64,000 nucleotides of DNA from Methylosinus sp. Ce-a6 (GTDB lineage: Bacteria > Pseudomonadota > Alphaproteobacteria > Rhizobiales > Beijerinckiaceae). Made by a program: the position numbers and the translations under genes. Below the pieces are notes generated by a model that did no database searches, was not told the origin of the DNA, and saw only the letters and a list, made by a program, of their open reading frames with translations. The stretch covers positions 62,001-126,000 of the forward strand of contig NZ_BGJX01000001.1 in assembly GCF_009811655.1 (NCBI RefSeq), given 5' to 3'. Every line of letters begins with the position of its first letter. Positions within the stretch are counted from its first letter, which is position 1. Below, piece after piece: positions 16,566-25,532 of the stretch.

Positions 16566-18743
16566 GTGGATCCGATGGCCGCTATCAAGCAGACCTTCTT
16601 TCAGGAATGTGAGGAACAGCTCGTCGAGTTGGAGAGCGGGCTGCTCAAAATGGAGGACGGCGACGACGATCTCGAGACCGTCAACGCTGTTTTCCGGGCC
16701 GTCCACTCGATCAAAGGGGGCGCGGGCGCCTTCGGATTCGACGAGCTCGTCGAGTTCGTCCATGTCTTCGAGACCACGCTCGATCTCATCCGCTCCAGCA
16801 GGCTCGCCGCGACACCCGCGGTGACGAAGACGCTGCTGCGGGCTTCCGACATCCTCGCCGATCTCGTGCGCGCCGCGCGCGAAGGCGGCAGCGCCGACGC
16901 CACGGCGGTGCAGGTCATCGCCGACGAGCTCAACGCCCTGCTCGGCGGAGCGCCGCGAGGCGACGAAGAAGACAATACGATCAGCGTCGAATCCCTCGAT
17001 TTCGAGCCGGTCACCATCTCGCTCGACTCGATCTTCGATGTCGGCGAGGAGGAAGCGCCCGCGACGCAGGACTTCATCGTTCGGTTCAAGCCGAGCGCCG
17101 GCCTCTACGCCAAGGCCAACGAGACGCTGCGCCTCCTGCGCGAGCTCGGCCGCCTCGGCGAGACGAGCGTCGAATGCGACATCGGCGAAATTCCCCTGCT
17201 GACGGAGCTCGATCCGGAAGGAGCCTATCTGTGCTGGACGATCCGTCTGACGACGAGCGTCTCCGAGCAGCAGGTGCGCGAGATCTTCGAATTCGTCGAA
17301 TGGGATTGCGAGCTCTCCGTCGAGACGGCGGATGTCGGCAAGCTGCTCGAGGAGCTGCAGGAGTCCTTGGAGCCGCGCGAGGCGCCTGCCGAACGGGCCG
17401 CGGTCGCGATCACGATCGCCGAACCCGCGGAAAAGAGCGTTGCGGTTGCGCCCGAGCCGCAATCCGGCCCCGCGACGAGCGAAGATCATCCCGCCGCCGG
17501 CAAGGCGGAAGCGGCGAAAGGCGAAGGCTCCGGCGCCGTGCAGGCGACGATCCGCGTCGATCTCGATCGCGTCGATCGCCTCATCAACCTGGTCGGCGAG
17601 CTCGTCATCAATCAAGCGATGTTGTCGCAACGGGTTTCCGAAGCCGGGCTGTCGCGCGCCTCCTCCGTCGTGATCGGCCTCGACGAGCTCGAGCAGCTGA
17701 CGCGCGACATTCAAGACAGCGTGATGGCGATCCGCGCGCAACCGGTGAAGCCCGTGTTCCAGCGCATGTCGCGCACCGTGCGCGAGGTCGCGTCGATGAC
17801 TGGAAAATCCGTGCGCCTCGTGATGGACGGCGAGGCGACGGAAGTCGACAAGACCGTCATCGAGCGCTTGACGGATCCGCTCACCCATATGATCCGCAAC
17901 GCCGTCGATCATGGCATCGAGAAGGCGGAAGACAGAGTCGCGGCCGGCAAGCCCGAGGAAGGTTTGCTGCGCCTCTCGGCGACGCATCGCTCCGGCCGTA
18001 TCGTCATAGAGGTGGCGGACGACGGCGCCGGCATCAATCGCGCGCGCGTGCGTCAGATCGCCATCTCCAAGGGCCTCATTCCCGCGGAGGCCAATCTCAC
18101 GGATGACGAGGTCGACAATCTCATTTTCCTCCCTGGCTTTTCGACCGCCTCCTCGGTCTCGAACATCTCCGGCCGCGGCGTCGGCATGGATGTGGTCAAG
18201 CGCGCAATTCAGGCGCTCGGCGGCCGCATCTCCATCTCCTCGGTTCCCGGGCGCGGCTCCACATTTTCGATGAGCTTGCCGCTCACTCTGGCCGTCCTCG
18301 ACGGAATGGTCGTGACCGTGGGCGGGCAGACGCTCGTCATTCCGTTGACTGCGATCATCGAGACGCTGCAGCCCAAGAAGGAGAGCGTGCACGAGCTCGG
18401 CAGCGGCGCGCGCGTCATCGCCACGCGCAACACCTTCACGCCGCTCATCGACGTCGGAGCGGTTCTGCTCTATCGCGACGAGCCGATCGATCCGACCTCA
18501 CAGGTCGCGCTGCTCGTCGAGTCGGAGAGCGGCGCGAAATGCGCGCTGCTCGTCGATGCGATCCAGGGCCAGAGGCAGGTGGTGATCAAAAGCCTCGAGA
18601 CCAATTACGGCCATGTGCATGGCATAGCGGCGGCGACGATCCTGGGCGACGGCCGCGTCGCTCTCATTCTCGACGTCGACGCCATCGTCGCGCGACCGCG
18701 CGCCGACATGATCGTCGCGGAACTGCCTGCAGCCGCCGAATAG
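16566..18743 (+). CDS. cheA: Chemotaxis histidine kinase CheA
   Basis: A 725-residue kinase in full domain order: P1 Hpt domain with the phospho-His in FRAVHSIKGGAGAFG (near residue 45); a middle region (about 160-270) that may be the response-regulator docking part; an Ala/Glu-rich linker; dimerisation helices (VDRLINLVGELVINQAMLSQ); HATPase domain with HMIRNAVDHGIE and DDGAGINRAR boxes; and a C-terminal CheW-like domain. It autophosphorylates on receptor command and passes phosphate to CheY1, CheY2 and CheB. Confidence 0.97.
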   Translation: MDPMAAIKQTFFQECEEQLVELESGLLKMEDGDDDLETVNAVFRAVHSIKGGAGAFGFDELVEFVHVFETTLDLIRSSRLAATPAVTKTLLRASDILADLVRAAREGGSADATAVQVIADELNALLGGAPRGDEEDNTISVESLDFEPVTISLDSIFDVGEEEAPATQDFIVRFKPSAGLYAKANETLRLLRELGRLGETSVECDIGEIPLLTELDPEGAYLCWTIRLTTSVSEQQVREIFEFVEWDCELSVETADVGKLLEELQESLEPREAPAERAAVAITIAEPAEKSVAVAPEPQSGPATSEDHPAAGKAEAAKGEGSGAVQATIRVDLDRVDRLINLVGELVINQAMLSQRVSEAGLSRASSVVIGLDELEQLTRDIQDSVMAIRAQPVKPVFQRMSRTVREVASMTGKSVRLVMDGEATEVDKTVIERLTDPLTHMIRNAVDHGIEKAEDRVAAGKPEEGLLRLSATHRSGRIVIEVADDGAGINRARVRQIAISKGLIPAEANLTDDEVDNLIFLPGFSTASSVSNISGRGVGMDVVKRAIQALGGRISISSVPGRGSTFSMSLPLTLAVLDGMVVTVGGQTLVIPLTAIIETLQPKKESVHELGSGARVIATRNTFTPLIDVGAVLLYRDEPIDPTSQVALLVESESGAKCALLVDAIQGQRQVVIKSLETNYGHVHGIAAATILGDGRVALILDVDAIVARPRADMIVAELPAAAE

Positions 18744-18765
18744 GCCGCCTCGACGCCGACATCGC

Positions 18766-18784
18766 GTCCCGGCCTCGCCGGGAC
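18766..18784. repeat. Perfect intercistronic hairpin between cheA and cheR
   Basis: An eight-base-pair perfect stem (GTCCCGGC / GCCGGGAC) with a CTC loop lies in the 71-base gap between cheA and cheR, 30 bases before the cheR start. No T-run follows, so it is not a standard terminator. It may tune processing or downstream expression. Confidence 0.5.
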
Positions 18785-18814
18785 GCCGGGACGAACGAAA
18801 CCGCAAGCCAGCTC

Positions 18815-19693
18815 ATGAAAAACCGTCAAGTCGCCTCGACCCCGCTCGTCCCCGGAGAATTTCTGCTGACGCGGGACGACTTCCGCCGGATCGCCTCGAT
18901 CCTGCACGAGGACGCCGGAATCTATCTTCCGGACTCCAAAGCGACGCTCGTCTATTCCCGTCTGGCCAAGCGGCTGCGCAGCCTCGGGCTCGAGAGCTTT
19001 CGTGATTATTGCGCGCTCGTCGTCAGCGAGAACGGCGTGGACGAGCGCCAGAAGATGATGGCGGCGCTCACCACCAATGTCACGCGCTTCTTCCGCGAGC
19101 CGCATCACTTCAAGCATCTCGAGGAAAATGTCCTCGCCAAGCGGGCGAGCGCGGTGCGCAAAGGCGCGCGCCTGCGCATCTGGTCGGCCGCCTGCTCCAA
19201 TGGGCAGGAGCCCTATTCCATCGCCATGTCGATCCTCTCCGTCATACCCGAGGCGGCGGAGCTCGACGTGAAAATTCTCGCCACCGACATCGACCCGAAC
19301 ATGGTCACGGCCGGCGCGAATGGCGTCTATGGCCGCGATGTCATGGAGGCGGTGCCGTCGCATCTGCGCAGCCGCTGGTTCACGCCGCTCGGCGGCGGAC
19401 GCGACGAATGGGGCGTGACGGAGGAGCTCGCCTCGCTCGTCTCCTTCCGCGAGCTCAATCTCATCGGCCATTGGCCGATGAGTGGCCGCTTCGATGCGAT
19501 TTTCTGTCGAAACGTGGTGATCTACTTCGAAGAGAAGACGCAAGAGAATATTTGGAGCCGCTTCGTTCCCCTCTTCAATCCGGACGGCCGTCTCTACATC
19601 GGCCACTCCGAGCGCGTGTCCGGCGCCGCCGCATCCGCCTTCGAATATGACGGCGTCACCACCTATCGTCTCCGCGCCAGAGGAAAGTCGTAA
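18815..19693 (+). CDS. cheR: Receptor methyltransferase CheR
   Basis: A 292-residue protein with the N-terminal CheR helical domain ([33 protein letters not shown], given as overall match) and the SAM-binding domain with [18 protein letters not shown] and the [13 protein letters not shown] segment. CheR methylates receptor glutamates and docks on xWxxF tails, which both receptors here have. The ATG at 18815 was chosen because it gives the family-typical length; upstream sequence in frame overlaps cheA. Confidence 0.96.
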   Translation: MKNRQVASTPLVPGEFLLTRDDFRRIASILHEDAGIYLPDSKATLVYSRLAKRLRSLGLESFRDYCALVVSENGVDERQKMMAALTTNVTRFFREPHHFKHLEENVLAKRASAVRKGARLRIWSAACSNGQEPYSIAMSILSVIPEAAELDVKILATDIDPNMVTAGANGVYGRDVMEAVPSHLRSRWFTPLGGGRDEWGVTEELASLVSFRELNLIGHWPMSGRFDAIFCRNVVIYFEEKTQENIWSRFVPLFNPDGRLYIGHSERVSGAAASAFEYDGVTTYRLRARGKS

Positions 19694-19694
19694 G

Positions 19695-20759
19695 ATGTCT
19701 GTTCGTGTGTTGATCGTCGACGACTCCGCCACAATGCGAGGCCTCATCGCGGCGACGCTCGGTCGGGACCCCGCCATCTCCGTCGTCGGCGAAGCCGCAG
19801 ATCCGCTCGAGGCGCGGCAGGCGATCAAGACGCTCGATCCGGATGTGGTGACGCTCGACGTCGAAATGCCCAATATGAACGGCCTCGATTTCCTCGAGAA
19901 GATCATGCGGCTGCGTCCGACGCGCGTGATCATGGTCTCGACGATGACCGAGCGCGGCGCGTCGACGACGATCAAGGCGCTCGAGATCGGCGCCTTCGAT
20001 TGTGTCGCCAAACCTTCGGCCAAGGATCCGCGTTCTTTCGACGAGCTTCCGGCGAAGATCAAGGCGATCGCGGCTTCGCCCATCGGCCGGCACGAGCCGA
20101 GCCGCCTGGAGCAGCCGCGCCAGGAGTCCGCCTCGGCGCCCGCGCTGCGCCGCGAGCCGCAGATTGCGGCGTCCCGCTATTCGCCCGACGGACGGCTGGT
20201 CGCGATCGGCTCCTCCACCGGCGGCGTGGAAGCGCTGCTGGCCATTCTCTCGCATTTTCCCGAAAATTGTCCGCCGACCATCGTCACGCAGCATATGCCG
20301 CCGGTGTTCACGGCGAGCTTCGCCGCGCGCCTCGATCGCCTGTGCAAGCCGCAAGTGACGGAAGCGACGGACGGCGCTCCGATCCTGCCCGGCCACGTCT
20401 ATCTCGCGCCCGGCGGCGACGCCCATCTCGAGGTCGCGAGGCGCGCGAGCGGCTATCGCTGCCGGCTCGTCGATGCGGAGGCGGTGAACGGACATCGTCC
20501 GTCGGTGGACGTTCTGTTCAACTCCGTCGCCCAGAGCGCGGGGCGCAATTCGCTCGGCGTCATCCTCACCGGAATGGGCCGCGACGGCGCGGCGGGACTG
20601 CTCGCAATGCGCAAAATCGGCGCGGAGACGATCGGCCAGGACGAGGCGACCTCGCTCGTCTATGGAATGCCGAAAGCGGCCTTCGAGATCGGCGGAGTCG
20701 GCAAGCAGCTCGCGCTGCAGCGGATCGCCGCTCACATCCTGAATTCGACGAACCAGTGA
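19695..20759 (+). CDS. cheB: Receptor methylesterase/deamidase CheB
   Basis: A 354-residue protein with a receiver domain ([12 protein letters not shown]; phospho-Asp in [14 protein letters not shown]; Lys in CVAKPS), an Arg/Pro/Ala-rich linker (about residues 130-165), and the esterase domain holding the catalytic triad: Ser in [10 protein letters not shown], His in VTQHMPPVF and Asp in [10 protein letters not shown]. It removes methyl groups from receptors when phosphorylated by CheA. It starts one base after the cheR stop. Confidence 0.97.
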   Translation: MSVRVLIVDDSATMRGLIAATLGRDPAISVVGEAADPLEARQAIKTLDPDVVTLDVEMPNMNGLDFLEKIMRLRPTRVIMVSTMTERGASTTIKALEIGAFDCVAKPSAKDPRSFDELPAKIKAIAASPIGRHEPSRLEQPRQESASAPALRREPQIAASRYSPDGRLVAIGSSTGGVEALLAILSHFPENCPPTIVTQHMPPVFTASFAARLDRLCKPQVTEATDGAPILPGHVYLAPGGDAHLEVARRASGYRCRLVDAEAVNGHRPSVDVLFNSVAQSAGRNSLGVILTGMGRDGAAGLLAMRKIGAETIGQDEATSLVYGMPKAAFEIGGVGKQLALQRIAAHILNSTNQ

Positions 20760-20775
20760 CAGTACGGGGGAATCC

Positions 20776-21165
20776 ATGTCCATCGCCGCCCAGTTGAGAG
20801 TCTTGATCGTGGACGACACGAGCACGAGCCGAATGCTCATTCGCGACGGCCTCGAGGAGCTCGGCGTCCGCAACATCTTCTTCGCCGGCGACGGCGAGCA
20901 GGCGCTGCAGTTCATGATGGCCACTCCCGCGCATCTCGTCATCTCCGACTTCAACATGCCCAAGCTCGACGGCCTCGGACTGCTGAAGGCGATTCGCAGC
21001 TACAATGCGACGAAGAAAGTGCCGTTCATCATGCTCACCGGGCGCGCCGACAAGGCGTTGCTCGAGAATGCGGTGAAGCTCGGCGTCAACAACTTCCTCA
21101 CCAAGCCATTCACCGTTCCGGCTCTGAAAAAAGCGCTCGAAGCGATCATCGGCAAACTCGCGTGA
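20776..21165 (+). CDS. cheY2: Response regulator CheY2 (probable motor-binding CheY)
   Basis: A 129-residue receiver with [15 protein letters not shown], phospho-Asp in [14 protein letters not shown], switch Thr in IMLTGRAD and Lys in [15 protein letters not shown]. In rhizobia the CheY between cheB and cheD is the main motor regulator. Its TGA overlaps the GTG start of cheD. Confidence 0.93.
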   Translation: MSIAAQLRVLIVDDTSTSRMLIRDGLEELGVRNIFFAGDGEQALQFMMATPAHLVISDFNMPKLDGLGLLKAIRSYNATKKVPFIMLTGRADKALLENAVKLGVNNFLTKPFTVPALKKALEAIIGKLA

Positions 21166-21707
21166 TTCGAATGAACGCCGGCACGAAGCGAATCCACATC
21201 ATCCAAGGCGAATATCGGGTCGTCGACGATCCGAACGCCGTCCTCGCGACGGTTCTCGGCTCCTGCGTGGCGGCCTGCCTCAGGGACGCCGACGCCGGCG
21301 TCGGAGGAATGAATCATTTTCTGCTGCCCGGCGATTTCACCTCGTCGCGCAATGGAGAAGCCGAGCGCTATGGCGTGCATCTCATGGAGCTGCTCGTCAA
21401 CGGCCTCTTGAAGAAGGGCGCGCGCCGCGATCGTCTCGAAGGCAAGCTGTTCGGCGGCGCGCGCATGATGGAAGGCCTGTCCGACATAGGCGCGAAAAAC
21501 GCCGAATTCGCGAAGCGCTTTTTGAAAAACGAAGGCATCCGCCTCGTCGCCGAGCATCTCGGCGGCGACAGGGGACGGCGCGTCGAATACGAGCCCGTCT
21601 CCGGGCGGGCGCGACAGAGCCTTCTCTCCGGCGCGACGCCGACCGCCGCGACGCCGCCGATCGTCATGCCGAAACTCCCTGCAGCCGGTTCACTGGAGCT
21701 ATTTTGA
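21162..21707 (+). CDS. cheD: Receptor glutamine deamidase CheD
   Basis: A 181-residue CheD with the catalytic Cys in [10 protein letters not shown], the His in [10 protein letters not shown], and [12 protein letters not shown]. It deamidates receptor glutamines. The C-terminal 35 residues (Ala/Thr/Pro-rich) extend past the enzyme core. Translation may start at GTG 21162, overlapping the cheY2 stop, or at ATG 21171. Its own end overlaps the start of the CheT-like gene by four bases. Confidence 0.95.
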   Translation: MIRMNAGTKRIHIIQGEYRVVDDPNAVLATVLGSCVAACLRDADAGVGGMNHFLLPGDFTSSRNGEAERYGVHLMELLVNGLLKKGARRDRLEGKLFGGARMMEGLSDIGAKNAEFAKRFLKNEGIRLVAEHLGGDRGRRVEYEPVSGRARQSLLSGATPTAATPPIVMPKLPAAGSLELF

Positions 21708-22096
21708 TGACCGAGCCGAAGACGACCTCGCCCCGCGGCGCAACTGCGCGGACCGAACCGCTGGTCGAGGTCCTCTTGCGGCTGGCGGCGGAGCTGGGCA
21801 ACGTGGCCAAGGACACGGATCGACTCCATCGCCTCGTCGATGGCGTCGAATGGAGCAATGTGAAGGAAAAGCACGAGCTCATCCATTCGGCGCAGGCGAT
21901 CGACGCGATCGAGCAGACGCTCTCGGGCCTCTCCGATTTCGTCGCGGCGCTCGCGGCTCTCTCGCCGCCTGATTGGGAGATCGCCGGCGAAACGGCGTCG
22001 CGCAGCGTCAAGCTCGCCGAGCTCGCCGCGCGCCTCGCGGATGGCTCTAACGACGGTCGAACGGACCACCCGGCGGGCGAATTCGAATTCTTCTGA
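21704..22096 (+). CDS. cheT: CheT-like protein with a CheZ-type DxxxQ phosphatase motif
   Basis: A 130-residue, mainly helical protein encoded last in the che operon, the position of cheT in Sinorhizobium. Within a long helix (about residues 55-85: [12 protein letters not shown] then [16 protein letters not shown]) the residues DAIEQ match the DxxxQ motif that CheZ uses to dephosphorylate CheY. S. meliloti CheT has been reported to contribute to signal termination and to bind CheR. The overall sequence is poorly conserved, so the call rests on position, size, helix content and this motif. Confidence 0.68.
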   Translation: MMTEPKTTSPRGATARTEPLVEVLLRLAAELGNVAKDTDRLHRLVDGVEWSNVKEKHELIHSAQAIDAIEQTLSGLSDFVAALAALSPPDWEIAGETASRSVKLAELAARLADGSNDGRTDHPAGEFEFF

Positions 22097-22157
22097 GAGC
22101 CTTTTGAGCCGAAGCGGACGCCGGCTCGGCGGCGCAAACGCGTCAAAACAGAAACCG
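22097..22157 (+). repeat. Dispersed hairpin repeat, copy after cheT
   Basis: This copy begins right after the cheT stop codon. It has the core GCCGAAG-CGGACG-CCGGCTCGGC, a small inverted repeat, followed by AAACGCGTCAAAACAGAAAC. The same core occurs near 29263, 36001 and 46962. The unit resembles short intergenic repeats common in Rhizobiales genomes and may act as a 3' mRNA hairpin. Confidence 0.75.
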
Positions 22158-22160
22158 AGC

Positions 22161-22538
22161 TCATTCCTCGTCGGCGAGCAGGTCGCGCAGCTTGCGGCTT
22201 CGCGCCCATTGGGCGACGTCCTCGGCGACATTCTTGAACGCAGCTATGTCGGCCGGCTCGCGCGCCCGCTCCGCAGCGGTCTCCATCAATCCGGCGGCGA
22301 CGGAGAGAAGAACGGTCGTCGCCGCGCGCAGAAAAGTCGCGGCGTCCTCGCCAGCGTCGTCCACCTCGGCCAGCAGGCGATTGACGGCGCCGCGCAGCTC
22401 ATAGTCGAGCGCTTCCAATTCACGCCGCAGCGCCGGCGCGCAATCGCGGCATTGCGTGACGGAAAAAGGTCCGATCCGGCCGGAGGGACCGGGCTCTTCG
22501 TCGCCGTCCCGCGAGGACGGTTGCTCGAAATGCGTCAC
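22161..22538 (-). CDS. Unknown helical protein convergent with the che operon
   Basis: A 125-residue protein from a GTG start with GGAGG six bases upstream; a TTG start four codons earlier is less likely. It has a helical body (ALRRELEALDYELRGAVNRLLAEVDDAGEDAATFLRAATTV, as a whole) and an acidic tail LADEE. CRDCAP near residue 31 is the only Cys pair. No family was recognised. It may be the third gene of the minus-strand unit headed by the receptor gene at 24563, although the gap before it is about 124 bases. Confidence 0.55.
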   Translation of the reverse strand: MTHFEQPSSRDGDEEPGPSGRIGPFSVTQCRDCAPALRRELEALDYELRGAVNRLLAEVDDAGEDAATFLRAATTVLLSVAAGLMETAAERAREPADIAAFKNVAEDVAQWARSRKLRDLLADEE

Positions 22539-22662
22539 GGCGACCTCCAAACGCTGATCGACGACAGCCGCTCGTTTCGAGCCCTACATGAAGGCCCGGG
22601 AGGAATCAATCTACGGAACAACCTCTCGTTGCGAGCCGCCGCGCTTCTCGCCTCGACGCGGC

Positions 22663-23070
22663 TCACCTGAAGTCGGGCCCGCATAGCTGCATTTCCATCT
22701 GCGCATTGACCGCGTGCAGCTCGCCTTTCAGCCGCGCGACCTCCGCCTCTCGATCGCCGTCGAACAGCGTTCCCATCGGCGTCGGAACGCCGAGCGTGCG
22801 GACGCGATCGTCGGCGGCGATCTGATCCTGAGCGGAGCCGGCGAAGATCAGCGCCTGCGAGATGCGGGCGCGCCGCGCCACGAGCTGCGCGCAATCGGCG
22901 CCGGCGAACAGCGCCGGATCGACCGGAAGCGGCTCGACGTCCCGCGTCGGCTTGGCGCAGGCCGAAAGGCCGAGCGCGGCCGCGAGCGCAAGTCCGGCGA
23001 AGCGCGCGCGCGGCTTGCGCGCCAGCGCAAGACAAGCGGCGGAATAAGGGGATCGTCGTGTCGGGCTCAT
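22663..23070 (-). CDS. Small outer-membrane-type lipoprotein, function unknown
   Basis: About 135 residues. The signal peptide ends in the lipobox LSAC (ALAAALGLSACAKP), so the mature protein starts at Cys. The rest is helical with CAQLVARRARISQAL, QDQIAADDRVRTLGVPTPMGTLFDGDREAEVARLKGE, resembling a small alphaproteobacterial lipoprotein family of unknown role that contains a GDREAEVA-like segment. Two in-frame starts exist (23070 and 23085); 23070 places GAGAA upstream. It lies 26 bases after the receptor gene and is probably co-transcribed with it. Confidence 0.65.
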   Translation of the reverse strand: MSPTRRSPYSAACLALARKPRARFAGLALAAALGLSACAKPTRDVEPLPVDPALFAGADCAQLVARRARISQALIFAGSAQDQIAADDRVRTLGVPTPMGTLFDGDREAEVARLKGELHAVNAQMEMQLCGPDFR

Positions 23071-23096
23071 AATTCTCGATATCATGCGACGCCGGA

Positions 23097-24563
23097 TCAG
23101 AAGTCGGTCCAGACCCTGGCGCGACGGTCGCTCGCGCCGACACGACGGTCAATATCCGAGGCGCGCCGCGTCGGGACGACGGGCGCGACGACTTCGCCGT
23201 CCGAGGCGGCGAGACGCAGCCCGGCGGCGCGCGCGTCTTCGGCGATCCGGAAACGCGAGATCAGAGCGATCAGCGCCCTCGTCTTCTCGCTGAGGCCATG
23301 GCTCACCGCGGTGGTCTGTTCCGCCATGGCGGCGTTCTGCTGCGTGATCATATCCATCTGTCCGACGGCGCGGTTCACCTCGTTCAGCGCCGCGGCCTGC
23401 TGCCGCGCGCGATCGGCGATCTCCGCCGCGACGCCATTGACGCGCGCGATCTCCTCGACGATGCGCGACAGCGCGCCGCCCGTGTCGCCGACGAGGGAGA
23501 CGCCGCGGCCGATCTGCGCATTGGAGACGGAAATCAATATGTCGATCTCCTTCGCGGCCTTGGCGCTGCGGCGCGCGAGATCGCGGATCTCGGCCGCCAC
23601 CACCGCGAAGCCGCGCCCCGCCTCGCCGGCCCGCGCCGCCTCGACGCCGGCGTTCAACGCCAGCAGATTGGTCTGCGTCGCGATCGAGTCGATGACGCCG
23701 ATGATCTGCGCGATCTTCTTCGACGATTGCTCTATGTCGCCCATGGCGCCGATCGCCTGCCGCACGATGCCGCCGCTCGCCTCGGCCTCCGAGCTCATAT
23801 TGGAGACGATCCGCCGCGCATTCTCGGCGTCCTCCGCCGTCTGCGCGACCGTCTCGGTGATCTGCGCGAGCGCGGCGGCCGTCTCCTCGAGGCTGGAGGC
23901 CTGGCTCTCCGTGCGCCGGGAAAGATCGTCGGCCGCGGCGACGGTCTCCTGCATGCCTGCGCCAAGGAGCCGCGTGCTCTCGGCCATCTCGCCGATCGCC
24001 TCGGACAATTGACCGACCGCAGTGTTGAAATCCGTCTGCAACCGTCGATAGGAGGGCGGAATCTCGTCGGTCAGCCGGTAGGTCAGATCCATCTCGGCGA
24101 CCCTGGCGAGCCCGTCGCCGAGCAGCTGGACGATGCGCGCCTGCGCCGCATTGGCCTCGGCGATCATCCGCTCGTCGGCGCGATGATCGAGAATGACCTG
24201 CCGGAGATTGACGAAAGCCTCGGCGAGCCGCCGCACGCTCTCGGTACATTCGTCGATCTCGAGCCGACGGGATGTATCGCCGTCGGCGAGCCCGCGGATC
24301 GCCTCGGTCACCGCGGCGAGAGGAGCGACCATGCGCGTGCGCACGGCGACGCCGCCCAGAAAGCAGAGAATGGCGATGAGGACGGGCCCGATGAAGAGCA
24401 TGGCGAACCGCGGATCGCGCGCGGCCTCCGAGCCGCCGGCCCCGGCGAAGAGGCTCCAGCTCGCGAGCGCCTGCGCGAATGCGATCGCGGAGATGATGGA
24501 CAGCAATACGGCCGACCGCACGCGCAGTCCGGTCAGAAGAATGCCACGCGATCTGTTCACCAT
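23097..24563 (-). CDS. Methyl-accepting chemotaxis protein with minimal periplasmic loop
   Basis: A 488-residue receptor. Two membrane helices (about residues 17-40 and 53-75) enclose a loop of only about a dozen residues. HAMP (VTEAIRGLADGDTSRRLE), a second HAMP-like helix pair, then the signalling domain with [36 protein letters not shown] follow. It ends RVWTDF, another xWxxF tether. GGGAG precedes the ATG at 24563. It is convergent with the che operon, with two small genes behind it and a CtrA-type box about 170 bases upstream. Confidence 0.92.
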   Translation of the reverse strand: MVNRSRGILLTGLRVRSAVLLSIISAIAFAQALASWSLFAGAGGSEAARDPRFAMLFIGPVLIAILCFLGGVAVRTRMVAPLAAVTEAIRGLADGDTSRRLEIDECTESVRRLAEAFVNLRQVILDHRADERMIAEANAAQARIVQLLGDGLARVAEMDLTYRLTDEIPPSYRRLQTDFNTAVGQLSEAIGEMAESTRLLGAGMQETVAAADDLSRRTESQASSLEETAAALAQITETVAQTAEDAENARRIVSNMSSEAEASGGIVRQAIGAMGDIEQSSKKIAQIIGVIDSIATQTNLLALNAGVEAARAGEAGRGFAVVAAEIRDLARRSAKAAKEIDILISVSNAQIGRGVSLVGDTGGALSRIVEEIARVNGVAAEIADRARQQAAALNEVNRAVGQMDMITQQNAAMAEQTTAVSHGLSEKTRALIALISRFRIAEDARAAGLRLAASDGEVVAPVVPTRRASDIDRRVGASDRRARVWTDF

Positions 24564-24731
24564 CGAATCTCCCGGCCACCCGAAACGAATGGTCGACTGC
24601 GGCGCTCTGGCCGACGAGAATTCGTCGGATCGAGGACGCCGGTCGTGAGCGCGACGAACCGCGCCCGCCCGGGACAACGCCTATCGACCGGACTCCCGAA
24701 CCGCCGCGGGACCGTTATGGCTCAGTCAACG

Positions 24732-24746
24732 TTAAGTTAAGGTTAA
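24732..24746 (-). promoter_or_regulatory. CtrA-type box upstream of the second receptor gene
   Basis: TTAAGTTAAGGTTAA contains a perfect TTAA-N7-TTAA pair plus a third TTAA between them. It lies 169 bases upstream of the receptor start at 24563 and just past the ccmG stop. CtrA boxes of this form drive motility and chemotaxis genes in alphaproteobacteria. Binding is inferred from the match alone. Confidence 0.6.
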
Positions 24747-24753
24747 TAAAAGC

Positions 24754-25374
24754 CTATTTCTCGCCGTCGGAGAGCGCGGCGGCGCGCGTCTGCGCGAGCG
24801 CTTTCTCGATCTCGGGAAGAAGCGTCTCTTCCAGCGCCTGGCGGGTGAGAGGCCCGACGAATTTGTAGGCGATGGCGCCGTCGCCGCGAATGACGAAAGT
24901 CTCCGGCACGCCATAGACGCCAAAGTCGATCGCCACGCGTCCCGCGAGATCGACGCCGACGGCGGCATAGGGATTGCCGACCTCCTCGAGGAAGCGCAAT
25001 GCGTTGGCGGGCTCGTCCTTATAGGCCAGGCCGGCGAGCGTGACGCCTTTTTTCGCGAGAGCGGGATCCTTGGCGAGCGTCAGCAATTGCGCATGCTCCG
25101 TGCGGCAGGGCCCGCACCAGGAAGCGAAGACATTCACGACGCTCACATGGCCCTTGCGCAGATCGTCGCCGGCGAGGCCGCCGACGCCGGCGAGCCCCGG
25201 CAGAGCGGGAAGCGAAAAGGCCGGCGCCTGCTTGCCGATGAGCGCCGAGGGCAGGCGCGAGGCGTCGCCCGCGAAGAGGCGCAGGAAGAACAGGATGGCG
25301 AGCGCCGCGAAGACGGCCAAAGGCAGGAAGAGCGCCAGCCGACCGCGCGGCGCGGGCGAGTCTTGCGTGCTCAA
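24754..25374 (-). CDS. ccmG: Cytochrome c maturation thiol:disulfide oxidoreductase CcmG/DsbE
   Basis: A 206-residue thioredoxin-fold protein anchored by one N-terminal membrane helix (about residues 13-33). The active site WCGPC follows VVNVFAS, and the cis-Pro loop is GVYGVPETFVI. It reduces apocytochrome c and heme-handling thiols in the periplasm. The TTG start at 25374 overlaps the ccmD stop (TTGA); an upstream extension in the same frame reads Arg-rich non-family sequence. Confidence 0.94.
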   Translation of the reverse strand: MSTQDSPAPRGRLALFLPLAVFAALAILFFLRLFAGDASRLPSALIGKQAPAFSLPALPGLAGVGGLAGDDLRKGHVSVVNVFASWCGPCRTEHAQLLTLAKDPALAKKGVTLAGLAYKDEPANALRFLEEVGNPYAAVGVDLAGRVAIDFGVYGVPETFVIRGDGAIAYKFVGPLTRQALEETLLPEIEKALAQTRAAALSDGEK

Positions 25375-25532
25375 AGCCCCTCCCCGCGATCCCCGGCGCC
25401 ATTCTTCTCGAGGCGCGCGAGCGCGCCGACGAGGCGGCGATGCTCGAGCAGAATGCGAATGAGCAGGCCGAGAATGACCGCCGCCGTCACGCCATAGGCC
25501 AGCACGATATAGCCCCAATGTTCGTCGGTCAC
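25371..25532 (-). CDS. ccmD: Heme exporter protein CcmD
   Basis: A 53-residue protein with one membrane helix, beginning TDEHWGYIVLAYGVTAAVILGL and followed by the basic cytoplasmic stretch RILLEHRRLVGALARLEKNGA, the normal CcmD form. It helps release holo-CcmE from CcmABC. The GTG start at 25532 overlaps the ccmC stop (GTGA), and its own stop overlaps the ccmG TTG start. Confidence 0.92.
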   Translation of the reverse strand: MTDEHWGYIVLAYGVTAAVILGLLIRILLEHRRLVGALARLEKNGAGDRGEGL

